A stretch of DNA of 64,000 bases from Marinobacter halotolerans (lineage in GTDB: Bacteria; Pseudomonadota; Gammaproteobacteria; Pseudomonadales; Oleiphilaceae): assembly GCF_008795985.1 (NCBI RefSeq), contig NZ_VMHP01000001.1:1364001-1428000 (forward strand). The letters are read 5' to 3'. Within the stretch, counting starts at the first letter, position 1. The number at the start of each line of letters is the position of its first letter. A program made the position numbers and the translations under genes. This document shows, piece by piece, positions 53,710 to 63,194 of the stretch. Under the pieces are notes generated by a model, which saw only the letters and a program-made list of their open reading frames with translations, was not told where the DNA came from and searched no databases.

Positions 53710-54615
53710 ATGTCAGGAAAAACCGTAAACAGCGCCATCCTGTTGCTGATCATCGGCAATGCAATGGCCATCCTGTCGGATGTGTTTATCAAGCTACTCG
53801 AGCCCGGCGCGCCGGTGTTCCAGTTTGCCTTCCTGCGCTGCGTCCTGACCCTGTTCATGCTGATGCCGCTGGCCGGCAAACTGAACCGGAAGCACCTGCT
53901 CGAAGGCATCAAAGTTCACGCTGTGCGCGCCCATATCCACCTGGCCGGCATACTCTGCATGGTCGTGGCCCTGGGCAACCTGCCCCTGGCTACCGCCAAC
54001 GCCGTGTTCTATGCCGCACCGATTCTGGTCATGGTGCTGGCCGCTATCCTCTTCAGGGAACGGCTCACACCCCTGAGCATCACCGCCGTATTCAGCGGGT
54101 TCCTGGGCATCGTGCTGATCCTGCGCCCGGTGGAATTCAACTGGGCTGCTGTTGCAGCGCTGGGCGCCGCTTTCGCGCTGGCCATCAACGCCGTGATGGT
54201 GCGCCAGCTGCCGAAACAGCAGAGCACGGTTCACAAACTGTTCCTGAATTACCTGCTGATCATCCCGGCCGCCGGCGCACTGGCACTCTGGGAAGGTGCA
54301 GCCTGGGACAGCTCCATGCTGATCAGCGCTGCCGGTTCAGCCCTGTTCATTCTCGGCTACAACATCACCGTATTGCTGGCCTACCGCCAGGTAGACGCCA
54401 ACCAGGTGACGAGCGCCGAATACACCGGACTCATCTGGGCCGTGGCCATTGGCTGGATCGGATTCGGGGAAGTACCTGATCTGTGGTTCCTGGCCGGCAG
54501 TGCCATGATCGTACTGCCCCTTCTGGCCATCGGCCTGAAGCACCGGCGCCCGCCAAAGGCGCCGGCCCGGGGATTTGGCAGCAATCAGCGCCCGGAAAGA
54601 TCGATCGTGACATGA
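53710..54615 (+). CDS. EamA/DMT family transporter
   Basis: A 301-residue membrane protein with ten helices and two EamA repeats (NAMAILSDVFIKLLEPGAPVFQFAFLRCVLT; second repeat AALGAAFALAINAVMVRQL). A strong GGAGG site precedes ATG 53710. It is probably an exporter of a small metabolite controlled by the divergent LysR. Its 3' end overlaps the convergent His-rich gene by 31 bases. Confidence 0.84.
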   Translation: MSGKTVNSAILLLIIGNAMAILSDVFIKLLEPGAPVFQFAFLRCVLTLFMLMPLAGKLNRKHLLEGIKVHAVRAHIHLAGILCMVVALGNLPLATANAVFYAAPILVMVLAAILFRERLTPLSITAVFSGFLGIVLILRPVEFNWAAVAALGAAFALAINAVMVRQLPKQQSTVHKLFLNYLLIIPAAGALALWEGAAWDSSMLISAAGSALFILGYNITVLLAYRQVDANQVTSAEYTGLIWAVAIGWIGFGEVPDLWFLAGSAMIVLPLLAIGLKHRRPPKAPARGFGSNQRPERSIVT

Positions 54616-55013
54616 CCGCCGCTGACACCGGCTCCTAACAGTCCGTTGTAATGGAGCCGGTAACGGTAACCATGATCGCGATGGCGGTCATGGTGGTGCT
54701 TCTGCCAGCTGCGTTTATCGCCATAGCTACCGTGTTTCCAACCATGGCGTTTGCCCTGCTTCCACCCATGTTTGTAGCCCTTTTTCCAGGCCCGCTCCCA
54801 TCCATGGTGTCGGCCCGGGTGATGGCCCCGCCAATCATCATGCCGGCGATCATGGCCATAGTCTCGGTGGCCACCCCGGTAGTCGTCATCCCGATAGTGC
54901 GAAGGTTTGAAGTTGCCGTCTGAATAACCGCGGTGGTGGTTCGAATCGGCCATCACCGGTGAAGCGCCCAACAGAAGCGCCAGAACAAAACTACCTATCA
55001 GAAACTGTTTCAT
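54585..55013 (-). CDS. secreted histidine-rich protein
   Basis: A 142-residue protein with a signal peptide (MKQFLIGSFVLALLLGASPVMAD), then low-complexity sequence dominated by His, Arg, Gly, Asp, Trp and Tyr (HDDWRGHHPGRHHGWERAWK; KGYKHGWKQGKRHGWKHG repeats), ending LLGAGVSGGHVTIDLSGR. It is probably periplasmic and metal-binding. Full-length orthologs are unfamiliar to me. An internal hairpin lies in its leader. It overlaps the 3' end of the convergent EamA gene. Confidence 0.72.
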   Translation of the reverse strand: MKQFLIGSFVLALLLGASPVMADSNHHRGYSDGNFKPSHYRDDDYRGGHRDYGHDRRHDDWRGHHPGRHHGWERAWKKGYKHGWKQGKRHGWKHGSYGDKRSWQKHHHDRHRDHGYRYRLHYNGLLGAGVSGGHVTIDLSGR

Positions 55014-55030
55014 TATCCTGCTCCCGACCG

Positions 55031-55059
55031 TTTCAGGCTGTTTTGGCAGCCGTCTGAAA
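55031..55059 (-). promoter_or_regulatory. hairpin in leader of His-rich gene
   Basis: TTTCAG (55031-55036) pairs with CTGAAA (55054-55059), and GGCTG (55036-55040) with CAGCC (55047-55051), giving an interrupted stem 18 bp upstream of the His-rich gene start. It may be an operator or a leader RNA structure; no family assigned. Confidence 0.4.
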
Positions 55060-55198
55060 TCACATCCGCAAGTCGTTTACCGATGTGTCTTAAAGTCAGA
55101 ATACGGATTCGGGAGAGGATGTCGCGGCTTTGGCGAGGGCTTTGCATTTCCTTTACATGCCAGTGGACAGGCTTGACACAACGAAGTCGGATTCTACG

Positions 55199-55753
55199 TT
55201 ATCGGAGGTGGTCTTCGATCTCGAACACGTGCGCATCATGATCACCAAGGGCACGCAGCGCCTCCGCCAGGTTCAGTAGATAGTCACGATTGGGGCCGCT
55301 GGGGCCGATTGACCGGGCAATCTGGCGGGCGATGTCTTCAGAGGTTGCCGGGCCCAGAAAAGCCGGGTTGTCTTCGGTGGCAATGTACACCAGGCCATCT
55401 TCCACCGCGCCATTATCGAATTCCATGGGCGTGCTGAAGCGCAAATAGCCGTTCTTCTCCCGCACATCCAGTTGCTCAAACACATCCGGCGACACCCGGA
55501 ACGCCATGCCCTTGCAGCGGGCACCCGGGGTTTCAATCAGCGTCACAACACGCCCGGGTGCCTCGGGCGTGCCCCGGTGGTCGTGGGACCCCTGCCAGAA
55601 CCGACGCTGCCAGCCAGTGATGGTAGCCGGGCGCTTCTCCAGAAAGGGAAAATCCACCTTATAGATAAGTGACCCATACCCGAACAACCAGACCGAGGAA
55701 ATGCCCTCGAAATTCTGTCGTCGGCGGTTGTGCTCGATGGTACTGAAAGACAT
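55199..55753 (-). CDS. ChaC-like gamma-glutamylcyclotransferase
   Basis: A 184-residue protein with the glutamylcyclotransferase fold (VWLFGYGSLIYKVDFPF with the YGSL substrate loop; FWQGSHDHRGTPEAPGRVVTL; Glu-region MEFDNGAVEDGLVYIA). ChaC enzymes cleave gamma-glutamyl peptides, including glutathione, to 5-oxoproline. ATG 55753 has a GAGG site; the ATG at 55789 adds an unsupported leader. Confidence 0.88.
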   Translation of the reverse strand: MSFSTIEHNRRRQNFEGISSVWLFGYGSLIYKVDFPFLEKRPATITGWQRRFWQGSHDHRGTPEAPGRVVTLIETPGARCKGMAFRVSPDVFEQLDVREKNGYLRFSTPMEFDNGAVEDGLVYIATEDNPAFLGPATSEDIARQIARSIGPSGPNRDYLLNLAEALRALGDHDAHVFEIEDHLR

Positions 55754-55798
55754 AACGACCTCTACGTTTTTGCTTTGCCGCGCAGTCAAGTCCCGGGA

Positions 55799-56422
55799 TT
55801 ACAGGGAACCCATGAAGCCGGCGATACCCGTCAGTACAATTTCCGCGGCCATGGCCGAGAGGATCAGCCCGCTGATCTTGGACAGAATGTTCAGACCGGT
55901 TTTCCCCAGTACCCGTTCCAGATAACCGGAAAGATGCAGCAGAACCGCCATGATCACCAGGCTCGACACCAGCCCCAACAGACCACCCAGCACCGCCGGC
56001 ACCCGGTTCAGTTCAGCGCCGTACACCAGAATGGCACCAATGGTCGCCGGGCCGATCATCACCGGAATCGCCAGCGGCACCACGGCAATGTCGTCCCGAT
56101 CCTCGTTGGGCAGGCTGGTGGCATGGTTACGAGTGCCGCTGGTCACCAGGCTGATGGCCGTTAGAAACAGCAGACTGCCGGCACCGATACGGAAAGAATC
56201 CAGGGTAATGCCAATAGCCTTGAACAGCACCGGGCCGACAAAAAACAACACCAGCCCGAGAATAAGCGCCGACAGGGTCGAACGGCGAATAATCGAGGCC
56301 TTCTCCGGCGCCGGCAGACCCCGCGTCAGCGCCAGAAACATGGTAACCACGAAAAAGGGCGCAAGCAGAAACAGGAAGCGGATAGTGCCACTGATGTATG
56401 AGCTAAAGAAAAGATCGAGCAT
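55799..56422 (-). CDS. MarC-family membrane protein
   Basis: A 207-residue integral membrane protein of the MarC family with six hydrophobic helices. Family segments are LFLLAPFFVVTMFLALTRG and AIPVMIGPATIGAILVYG. The transport role is not established for the family. It lies between rluF and chaC, all leftward and closely spaced, so it may be cotranscribed. Confidence 0.87.
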   Translation of the reverse strand: MLDLFFSSYISGTIRFLFLLAPFFVVTMFLALTRGLPAPEKASIIRRSTLSALILGLVLFFVGPVLFKAIGITLDSFRIGAGSLLFLTAISLVTSGTRNHATSLPNEDRDDIAVVPLAIPVMIGPATIGAILVYGAELNRVPAVLGGLLGLVSSLVIMAVLLHLSGYLERVLGKTGLNILSKISGLILSAMAAEIVLTGIAGFMGSL

Positions 56423-56437
56423 TTGAGCGTCCCGTGG

Positions 56438-57289
56438 TTAGCGTTTCACGCTGGGTTTGCGGGCTTTCTTTTTTGGCTTCCGGGCCGGTCGCTTCGACGG
56501 TTTTTGTGGTGGTGGCTTTTGCGATGCCGGCTTTCGAACCTCCCGGCGTTTGCCCGGCACGGCTTCCGAAGACGAATGTTTGATCATCTCGAACAAAGCG
56601 TCCAGTTCCTTCGCCGTCAGGTCCCGCCACTGACCGGGTTTAAGCCCCTTGAGCTGGATATTCATAATGCGCACTCGTTCGAGCTTGACCACCTCAAAAT
56701 CGAAGAACTCGCACATTCGGCGAATCTGCCGGTTCAGGCCCTGCACCAGGGTTATCCGGAATACGCTTTTTGACACCTTCTCCACCTTGCAGGGTTTGGT
56801 GACCGTTCCCAGAATCGGTACGCCCGAGGCCATGCCTTTCAGGAAGTCGACCGTCACCGGCCGGTTCACCGTGACCAGGTATTCCTTCTCATGGTTGTTG
56901 CCCGCCCGGAGAATCCTGTTCACCAGATCGCCGTTGCTGGTCAGGAAGATCAGGCCCTGGGAGTCCTTATCCAGGCGGCCAATCGGGAAAATGCGTTCGC
57001 TATGGCCTACATGATTGACGATGTTACGCGGCTCCGCCGGGTCCGTGGTGCTCACTACTCCCACTGGCTTGTTCAGCGCGATAAACACCAGGTCCTGCTC
57101 GGCTTTCGGTTCCACTCTCTGGCCGTTCACCAACACCGTGTCGCCCGGGAAGACCTGATCTCCCACCTGGGCCGCCTTCCCGTTAATCACCACATTGCCG
57201 TTTTCGATGTAACGGTCCGCCTCACGCCGGGAGCATAGGCCACTTTCACTGATGTATTTGTTCAGACGGGTGGAATCTTTGCCGGGCAT
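56438..57289 (-). CDS. rluF: 23S rRNA pseudouridine synthase
   Basis: A 283-residue RsuA-family pseudouridine synthase. It has an S4 RNA-binding domain ([30 protein letters not shown]) and the catalytic motif [14 protein letters not shown] with Asp. Sequence over the whole core is very close to E. coli RluF, which modifies U2604 of 23S rRNA. A Lys/Arg/Pro-rich C-terminal tail (about 240-283) is a basic extension also seen in RluF. Confidence 0.93.
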   Translation of the reverse strand: MPGKDSTRLNKYISESGLCSRREADRYIENGNVVINGKAAQVGDQVFPGDTVLVNGQRVEPKAEQDLVFIALNKPVGVVSTTDPAEPRNIVNHVGHSERIFPIGRLDKDSQGLIFLTSNGDLVNRILRAGNNHEKEYLVTVNRPVTVDFLKGMASGVPILGTVTKPCKVEKVSKSVFRITLVQGLNRQIRRMCEFFDFEVVKLERVRIMNIQLKGLKPGQWRDLTAKELDALFEMIKHSSSEAVPGKRREVRKPASQKPPPQKPSKRPARKPKKKARKPSVKR

Positions 57290-57360
57290 GAAAATCCTGT
57301 CAGGTGTCTGGCCGGGAATGGAAAGCCTGAATCATCCCACTGCAAGCTACCCTTGGGCAA

Positions 57361-58365
57361 CTAGGCCGCGGCCGGCGATACGTAGCTGAAACGTTTGCGG
57401 TACTGCTCCATGGTACAACCCGCCGTGCGCTTGAACAGTCGCCGGAAAGAACTGGCGTCTTCATAACCCACGCTCCAGATGATGCGGGCAGTCTGCTCAC
57501 GACTGGACTCAAGCAGATGTTTGGCCGCCTCAATGCGAAGGTGCTGCAAGTAGCTGATCGGTGTCTCACCGGTGGCTTCCTTGAAGCGCCGTTTGAAGGT
57601 ACGGGTTCCCAGGCCGGCGACAGAGGCCACCTCATCAATGGTAACCGGTTCGGCATAATGCGCCTCCAGCCATCCCTGCGCCTTTCGAATGGCCTCATCC
57701 TGATGGGCCTTCGTGCTGTAGAACGCCATGTAGGGTGTCTGTTCCTGCCGGCGGCCATCCATCACCAGCATTTTGCTGCAGGCCAGCGCCACCGACGGTG
57801 AAGCAAACCGCTCCACAAGATACAGGCACAGGTCCACGAAGGCCGTGGCACCGCCAGCACAGATAATCTGGCCGTTATCCACCACCAGCTGGTTTTCGTC
57901 CAGTCGGATATCCGGGTACCGATCGCGGAACATGGGCGCCGCCCGCCAGTGGGTTGTCGCCACCGCATCGTCCATCAGTCCGGCTTCCGCCAGCACAAAA
58001 CTGCCGGTGCAGACGCTGGCAATCACCGCACCCCGGGCTTTTGCATCCAGCAACCAGCCATGGATCGGTTTCGCCGGCGCAAGGGCCCGGTCCAGGTACT
58101 CCGCACCGATGGCGGCTTCCACAGAGGAGCCCACCACGATCAGATCCGCCTGGAAGTCGTTCCTGGCAATGGTGGGCGTGACCAGGGCGCCGCTGTATCC
58201 ACGTACCGGCTGGTCATCAACGGTGACCACCTGGCAGTCAAACAACGACTCATCAGTGCCAGAGGGCGGCGCTCCGCAGTAATTGGCCACCGTGAAAAAA
58301 TCGAGAATCCCGTGGACCCCGGAAGCGTGGCACCGGGGCAAGGCAACTATGGCAACCCTGAACAT
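57361..58365 (-). CDS. GlxA-family AraC-type regulator
   Basis: A 334-residue protein. Residues about 1-190 form a DJ-1/PfpI-like amidotransferase domain with the Cys elbow ASVCTGSFVLAEAGL, and residues about 215-330 form an AraC-type DNA-binding domain (TIDEVASVAGLGTRTFKRRFKEATGETPISYLQ; IIWSVGYEDASSFRRLFKR). It resembles FtrA/CdhR-type regulators of amine or amino acid metabolism. It is divergent from an alpha/beta hydrolase, which is the likely target. Confidence 0.88.
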   Translation of the reverse strand: MFRVAIVALPRCHASGVHGILDFFTVANYCGAPPSGTDESLFDCQVVTVDDQPVRGYSGALVTPTIARNDFQADLIVVGSSVEAAIGAEYLDRALAPAKPIHGWLLDAKARGAVIASVCTGSFVLAEAGLMDDAVATTHWRAAPMFRDRYPDIRLDENQLVVDNGQIICAGGATAFVDLCLYLVERFASPSVALACSKMLVMDGRRQEQTPYMAFYSTKAHQDEAIRKAQGWLEAHYAEPVTIDEVASVAGLGTRTFKRRFKEATGETPISYLQHLRIEAAKHLLESSREQTARIIWSVGYEDASSFRRLFKRTAGCTMEQYRKRFSYVSPAAA

Positions 58366-58474
58366 AATTTGGCCCTTTTCGCACTTTATTAGTCAAATAT
58401 GACACTCCTGCCAGGGAACCACAAGCCCTAACCTGAAATCGTCAACCACCGAACAGGAAGAAGGACTTTTCACC

Positions 58475-59380
58475 ATGACAACACAAGTGCACGTTCAATC
58501 AGAAAGCATCCGCCAGCCAGTCGTTCCCGGCGCATCGGACACGATCGGGCTTTCAGCCACCCGCATGGCACTGCGACTTCTTGGCCGCGTGTCCCCGGAA
58601 AAAGCCGGGCGCCTGGTAAATCACATGGCGTTTCGGCCCTCGCGGCTGCCAATGCCTTCCCGCTATGAATACCTGCTGGACTCGGTCGACGGCTACACCC
58701 AGCTTCAGCACGGCGCCTACATCATTCCCGTGTATTCCTGGGGCAACGGCCCCGTTATTCTGGGGGTTCACGGCTGGTCAGGCGCGGGCATCCAGTTTGG
58801 CGCCTGGATAACACCACTTGTAGACGCGGGGTATCGTGTGGTGCTGTTCGATGCCCCTGCCCATGGCCGCGCCCAGGGTGAGCGGACGGATCTGTTTGAC
58901 ATGGCCGAGGTGGTCGCCAAAGTCGCCGCCAGCGTCGGCGAGATCCACGGCATCCTCTCGCACTCAATGGGCAGCCTTGCCGCCGCCCGGGCCATTGCAG
59001 ACGGTTTGCAGGCAGGGTATCTGCTGATGCTGGCGCCGCCGTTGAGCCTGCGTTCAGTCATGGACCACCTGGGGCGACAACTGGGCCTCAGTGCCGAAGT
59101 CCTCGCCGTTCATCTACGCTTGATGGAAGAACAGTTCGGACCGTCCGTCTGGGACAAACTGGACATGGAAAGCCTATCCCGCGCCCTGACCCAACGCGGG
59201 CTGGTCGTACTGGATCAGGATGACAGCTCCATCGAGCCCGCCCAGAGCGAACGTGTTCATTCAGGCTGGGTGCAAGGGGACATTCTCCGCACCCGTGGAT
59301 TGGGCCACCATCGGATACTGCGTAGCCCGTTGGTGCTGGATAAAGTGCTGCAGGATCTGGCGCGTACAGAATTGCACTGA
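58475..59380 (+). CDS. alpha/beta hydrolase
   Basis: A 301-residue alpha/beta hydrolase with the oxyanion segment GVHGWSGAGIQFGAW, a nucleophile elbow SHSMGSLAAA and a late catalytic His (LGHHRIL). No signal peptide. It is divergent from the GlxA-type regulator with 109 bp between; a short GTCA/TGAC dyad (about 58393) lies there. The ribosome site is GGAAGAAGGA. The substrate is unknown. Confidence 0.78.
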   Translation: MTTQVHVQSESIRQPVVPGASDTIGLSATRMALRLLGRVSPEKAGRLVNHMAFRPSRLPMPSRYEYLLDSVDGYTQLQHGAYIIPVYSWGNGPVILGVHGWSGAGIQFGAWITPLVDAGYRVVLFDAPAHGRAQGERTDLFDMAEVVAKVAASVGEIHGILSHSMGSLAAARAIADGLQAGYLLMLAPPLSLRSVMDHLGRQLGLSAEVLAVHLRLMEEQFGPSVWDKLDMESLSRALTQRGLVVLDQDDSSIEPAQSERVHSGWVQGDILRTRGLGHHRILRSPLVLDKVLQDLARTELH

Positions 59381-59408
59381 TGAACGGGGATCTGCGCGAG
59401 CCGCCACG

Positions 59409-60221
59409 TCAGCGGTTCGCGCGGACGTATACCCAGTTGGTTCCCACATTGTCGCAGACCACAATGTCGCGATTGATATGGCTACACAATGTAAGGCTCT
59501 CCGGTAGCTCGTCGTGATAGCGGGTTTTCACCCCCAGTTGCTGACGGTCCTGTTTCAGCAGTTCGTAGGTCTGGGCCATGCGTTCTGAGAAATCCACACC
59601 GCCGCTTTCCAGGGTATGAAAGGCATTGTGAAAGGCAGTGAAGCTCATGGTGTTTGCCCCCAGCCCGATGCGCAGCATCCTGGGGATATACTGATCGTAG
59701 GCTTGGGAAAGATAACGGCGCACCGCTTGTTCATCATCGCGGCTGCCAGTGAACGGCTCAAACTCCAGCCGGTTGTTTGGGCCCAGCACACCCTCGGCGA
59801 GTTCCGAACGTCGGCGGTTTGTCGCCAACTCGTAGTCGCCCTCCGGGCAACGGATCTGCTCACCATTCAGCCGGCAGTCTGCCAGTGCTTCAACTGGTCC
59901 GGGTGAAGGCTCGGCGCCCGGAAATGGGTCAGCTTCGGGCTCATCCGGCGATTCTGGAGTCTGCACCTGTGCCGGTTGTGGCAACGTCAGACCCAGTTGT
60001 TGCGCCGGGCGTTTTAGTAACAGTGCCTGGACCCGGGGAGAATTGCGGTTGAAGTCCGGCTGGGAAGGCAGGCTGGCGCCCCGGCCCGAGGCCATCACTT
60101 CACAATAAAGACGCTCAAGTTCGGAACTGGCAGCCGCCAGGCATCGCTCATCGGCTGCCCCCACAGACACTACCGGAAACAGGGCCATCAAAAGGCCAAG
60201 GACGAATCTACTCAATCTCAT
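59409..60221 (-). CDS. secreted protein of unknown function
   Basis: A 270-residue protein starting at ATG 60221 (MRLSRFVLGLLMALFPVVSVGA signal peptide). The middle is Pro/Glu-rich (about 85-110) and the C-terminal half is folded-looking (IPRMLRIGLGANTMSFTAFHNAFHTLESGGVDFSERM) with four Cys (ADCRLNGEQIRC; LCSHINRDIVVC) that may pair in the periplasm. I do not recognise the family. It overlaps the 3' end of the TetR gene by 14 bases, so the two are cotranscribed. Confidence 0.65.
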   Translation of the reverse strand: MRLSRFVLGLLMALFPVVSVGAADERCLAAASSELERLYCEVMASGRGASLPSQPDFNRNSPRVQALLLKRPAQQLGLTLPQPAQVQTPESPDEPEADPFPGAEPSPGPVEALADCRLNGEQIRCPEGDYELATNRRRSELAEGVLGPNNRLEFEPFTGSRDDEQAVRRYLSQAYDQYIPRMLRIGLGANTMSFTAFHNAFHTLESGGVDFSERMAQTYELLKQDRQQLGVKTRYHDELPESLTLCSHINRDIVVCDNVGTNWVYVRANR

Positions 60222-60831
60222 CCCGCTGCCCCAGAGCCACACGTGCCATCAGGTCTTCAACCCGCCGAATGGTCTCGGCATCACCCTTCTTACCGGTCAA
60301 CACAACCTGCGAGCCGATCGTCGCCACATACATTAGCAGTGACAGGTCGCGGATACGCTGGGGGTCATTGCTCAGGCGTTTATACAGCTCGCAGTTCTGG
60401 CTGATTCGGGATTCGTCCACTTCATTGACCAGATCCGCCGCATATTCATTACGTCGGGCAAAGTCCCGTACCGCCAGTTCTACCTGCAGGCGCCGAATGT
60501 TTCGGGATGCATCCGTCAGCAGCAGCTCCAGAATCTGACGCAACTCGGTCTCCACGTCGCCGCCTTTTGGCTTCCAGTACTGCAGTTCGTGCAAGCGTCT
60601 ATCCCGCCAGCGGTTCAGGAAGCTGGTCACCAGATCCTCATGATCCTTGAAGTGCCAGTAGAAGCTGCCACGGGTGACACCCAGTTTCTTGGCCAGGGTC
60701 AGCACCCGCAGGTTGCCAAAGCCGCCGGCGGCCACTTCCCCGGCGGCGGCGTCCAGCCAATGATCCCGGGTAAGCTGGGCTTTGTCGGAGACCTTGCGGC
60801 GGCTGGTTTTCTTCGGTCTGGCGTCAGTCAT
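60208..60831 (-). CDS. TetR-family regulator of the beta-oxidation operon
   Basis: A 207-residue TetR regulator. A basic leader is followed by a helix-turn-helix (VLTLAKKLGVTRGSFYWHFKDHEDLV). The ligand domain has no named family. It is divergent from the fadB-like gene with tandem palindromes between, so it probably represses that operon and itself in response to an acyl-CoA. ATG 60831 (MTDARPKK) is used; an ATG at 60870 would add 13 residues. Confidence 0.82.
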   Translation of the reverse strand: MTDARPKKTSRRKVSDKAQLTRDHWLDAAAGEVAAGGFGNLRVLTLAKKLGVTRGSFYWHFKDHEDLVTSFLNRWRDRRLHELQYWKPKGGDVETELRQILELLLTDASRNIRRLQVELAVRDFARRNEYAADLVNEVDESRISQNCELYKRLSNDPQRIRDLSLLMYVATIGSQVVLTGKKGDAETIRRVEDLMARVALGQRDEIE

Positions 60832-60919
60832 TCTGGATTCGAGTCCTACTGCTGGCGATTGGCGGCGCATTCTACATCAGCGGATCAACGGCGTCTGAAA
60901 CCGTTGACCCCACCTGAAA

Positions 60920-60957
60920 CATACATTAGTGTATGGACAAACAATACACCAGTGTAT
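60920..60957. promoter_or_regulatory. tandem palindromic operators for TetR/fadB-like region
   Basis: Two palindromes share a TGTAT half: CATACA..TGTATG at 60920-60935 and ATACAC..GTGTAT at 60944-60957. Their starts are 24 bp apart. They lie between the TetR gene and the fadB-like gene, about 70-105 bp before its ATG. This is the expected position for a TetR operator that controls both genes. Confidence 0.65.
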
Positions 60958-61025
60958 GGAACTTTCAAGTCGTGTTCCAGACACCCGATCCCAACTAACC
61001 GATGCCAGAATCAGGGAGCTGCCAC

Positions 61026-63122
61026 ATGAGTTCTGCCCATTACGACGTAAACGGCCATACCGCCGTTATCCGACTCGACAACCCACCCGTAAACGGGCTT
61101 GGCCTGGAACTTCGCCGGGGTATTGTCGACGGCATTCAGAAAGCTGAAACCGACGACGCTGTGAAAGCCGTTGTGCTGATCGGTTCCGACCGTGCCTTTT
61201 CCGGCGGCGCCGACATCAGCGAGTTCGGTACCGACAAGGCCATGGCAGAGCCCATCCTGACCACCGTGATCAACTACGTGGAAACCAGCCGCAAGCCGGT
61301 CATCGCCGCCATCAGCGGCGCCTGCATGGGCGGTGGTCTGGAACTGGCATTGGGTTGCCACTACCGCATTGCCAAGCCGGATGCCCAGATTGCCCTGCCG
61401 GAAGTAAAACTGGGCCTGCTGCCCGGCGCCGGCGGTACGCAACGCCTGCCGCGGGTGATCGGCGCAGAGCACGCCGTGAATATGATCGTCTCCGGCAGTG
61501 TGGTCCCGGCCAAGCAGTTCAAAGGTAGCGCCCTGTTCGATGAAATCGTCGACGGTGAATTACTGGACGCTGCCATCGCCTATGCCAGCAAAGTGGTCAG
61601 CGAAAACCTGCCGCTGAAAAAGGTACGGGACCTGAAAGCCAAGCATCCGAATCCGGAAGGCTTCTTCATGTTCACCCAGAACACTGTCGGCGCCATGGCG
61701 AAGAACTACCCGGCCCCGCTGAAGTGCGTTGAAGCTGTGAAAGCCGCCGTTACCATGCCGTTCGACAAGGGCATGGAAGTGGAGCGCGAAGCCTTCGTCA
61801 ACCTGATGCAAACGCCGGAATCCCGCGCCCTGCGTCACGCGTTTTTCTCCGAGCGCCTGACCAGCAAGATTGCCGACGTTCCGTCTGACACCCCAACCCG
61901 CGACGTTAAATCTGTCGGCGTTATCGGCGGTGGCACCATGGGTACCGGCATCAGCATCAATTTCCTGAACGCCGGCATCCCGGTGACCCTGGTCGAAATG
62001 AAACAGGAAGGCCTGGACCGTGGCGTTGAAGCCATTCGCAAGGTCTATGAAGGCCGTGTGAAGAAAGGCCGCATGGGCGAAGACGACGCCAAGGCCAAGA
62101 TGGCTTTGCTGACCCCGTCCCTCACCTATGACGACCTGAGCAACGTGGACCTGGTGATCGAAGCCGTGTTCGAAGAGATGGGCGTTAAACAGTCCGTGTT
62201 CGAAAAGCTGGACGAAGTGTGCAAGCAAGGCGCGATCCTGGCCTCTAACACCTCCACCCTGGACCTGAACAAGATCGCCAGCTTCACCAAGCGTCCGGAA
62301 GACGTCATCGGCCTGCACTTCTTCAGCCCGGCCAACATCATGAAGCTGCTGGAAGTGGTTCGCGGCGACAAGACCGCCAAAGACGTGCTGGCTACGGCCA
62401 TGAAGCTGGCCAAGACGATCAAGAAGACCGCCGTGGTCTCCGGCGTGTGCGACGGCTTTATCGGCAACCGCATGATCAACCAGTACCAGCGCGAAGCCCT
62501 GCTGATGCTGGAAGAAGGCGCCAGCGTGCAGCAGATCGACAAGGCCATCGAGAAATTCGGCTTTGCCATGGGCCCGCTGCGCATGGCCGACCTGGCCGGC
62601 GGCGACATCGGCTGGGCCATCCGCAAGCGCCAGTACGAAGAAAATCCGGACATGGTGAAGATGGTCCTGGCCGACCGCATCTGTGAGATGGGCCGCTACG
62701 GTCAGAAGACCGGTGCTGGCTTCTATCGCTACGAGCCGGGCAACCGCAACGCTCTGCACGACCCGGAAGTGGACAAGGTAGTGGATGAAGTTCGCGCCGA
62801 ACTGGGCATCACTCCACGCAAGATCAGCAACCAGGAAATCGTCGAGCGTTGCGTGTACGCGCTGGTGAACGAAGGTGCCCAGATTCTGGACGAAGGCATC
62901 GCCCAGCGCGCCTCCGACATCGACATGGTCTACCTGACCGGTTACGGCTTCCCCGTGTTCCGCGGTGGCCCCATGCACTATGCCGAGGAAGTTGGGCTGC
63001 CCAACGTGGTTCGCGCCATGCAGGCCTTCACTGAAGACCGTCACACTCAGCCTGGTTTCTGGAAGCCCGCGGCGCTGCTGGCCAAGCGTGCCGAAGAAGG
63101 CAAAGGTTTCGACGCCAAATAA
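61026..63122 (+). CDS. bifunctional enoyl-CoA hydratase / 3-hydroxyacyl-CoA dehydrogenase
   Basis: A 698-residue FadB/FadJ-like multifunctional enzyme. Residues about 1-190 are the crotonase domain ([33 protein letters not shown] oxyanion hole, [21 protein letters not shown]). Residues about 290-470 are the NAD-binding dehydrogenase ([32 protein letters not shown]), followed by two C-terminal dehydrogenase domains. It resembles the single-chain peroxisomal type and FadN. It performs two steps of fatty acid beta-oxidation. A thiolase gene follows after 72 bp. Confidence 0.92.
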   Translation: MSSAHYDVNGHTAVIRLDNPPVNGLGLELRRGIVDGIQKAETDDAVKAVVLIGSDRAFSGGADISEFGTDKAMAEPILTTVINYVETSRKPVIAAISGACMGGGLELALGCHYRIAKPDAQIALPEVKLGLLPGAGGTQRLPRVIGAEHAVNMIVSGSVVPAKQFKGSALFDEIVDGELLDAAIAYASKVVSENLPLKKVRDLKAKHPNPEGFFMFTQNTVGAMAKNYPAPLKCVEAVKAAVTMPFDKGMEVEREAFVNLMQTPESRALRHAFFSERLTSKIADVPSDTPTRDVKSVGVIGGGTMGTGISINFLNAGIPVTLVEMKQEGLDRGVEAIRKVYEGRVKKGRMGEDDAKAKMALLTPSLTYDDLSNVDLVIEAVFEEMGVKQSVFEKLDEVCKQGAILASNTSTLDLNKIASFTKRPEDVIGLHFFSPANIMKLLEVVRGDKTAKDVLATAMKLAKTIKKTAVVSGVCDGFIGNRMINQYQREALLMLEEGASVQQIDKAIEKFGFAMGPLRMADLAGGDIGWAIRKRQYEENPDMVKMVLADRICEMGRYGQKTGAGFYRYEPGNRNALHDPEVDKVVDEVRAELGITPRKISNQEIVERCVYALVNEGAQILDEGIAQRASDIDMVYLTGYGFPVFRGGPMHYAEEVGLPNVVRAMQAFTEDRHTQPGFWKPAALLAKRAEEGKGFDAK

Positions 63123-63194
63123 CCGGTCCACAAATACCCTCGGGGCGCCTGCCCTTTATCGATAAACAGGCGCTTCGAACGAAGGAGAATTGTT

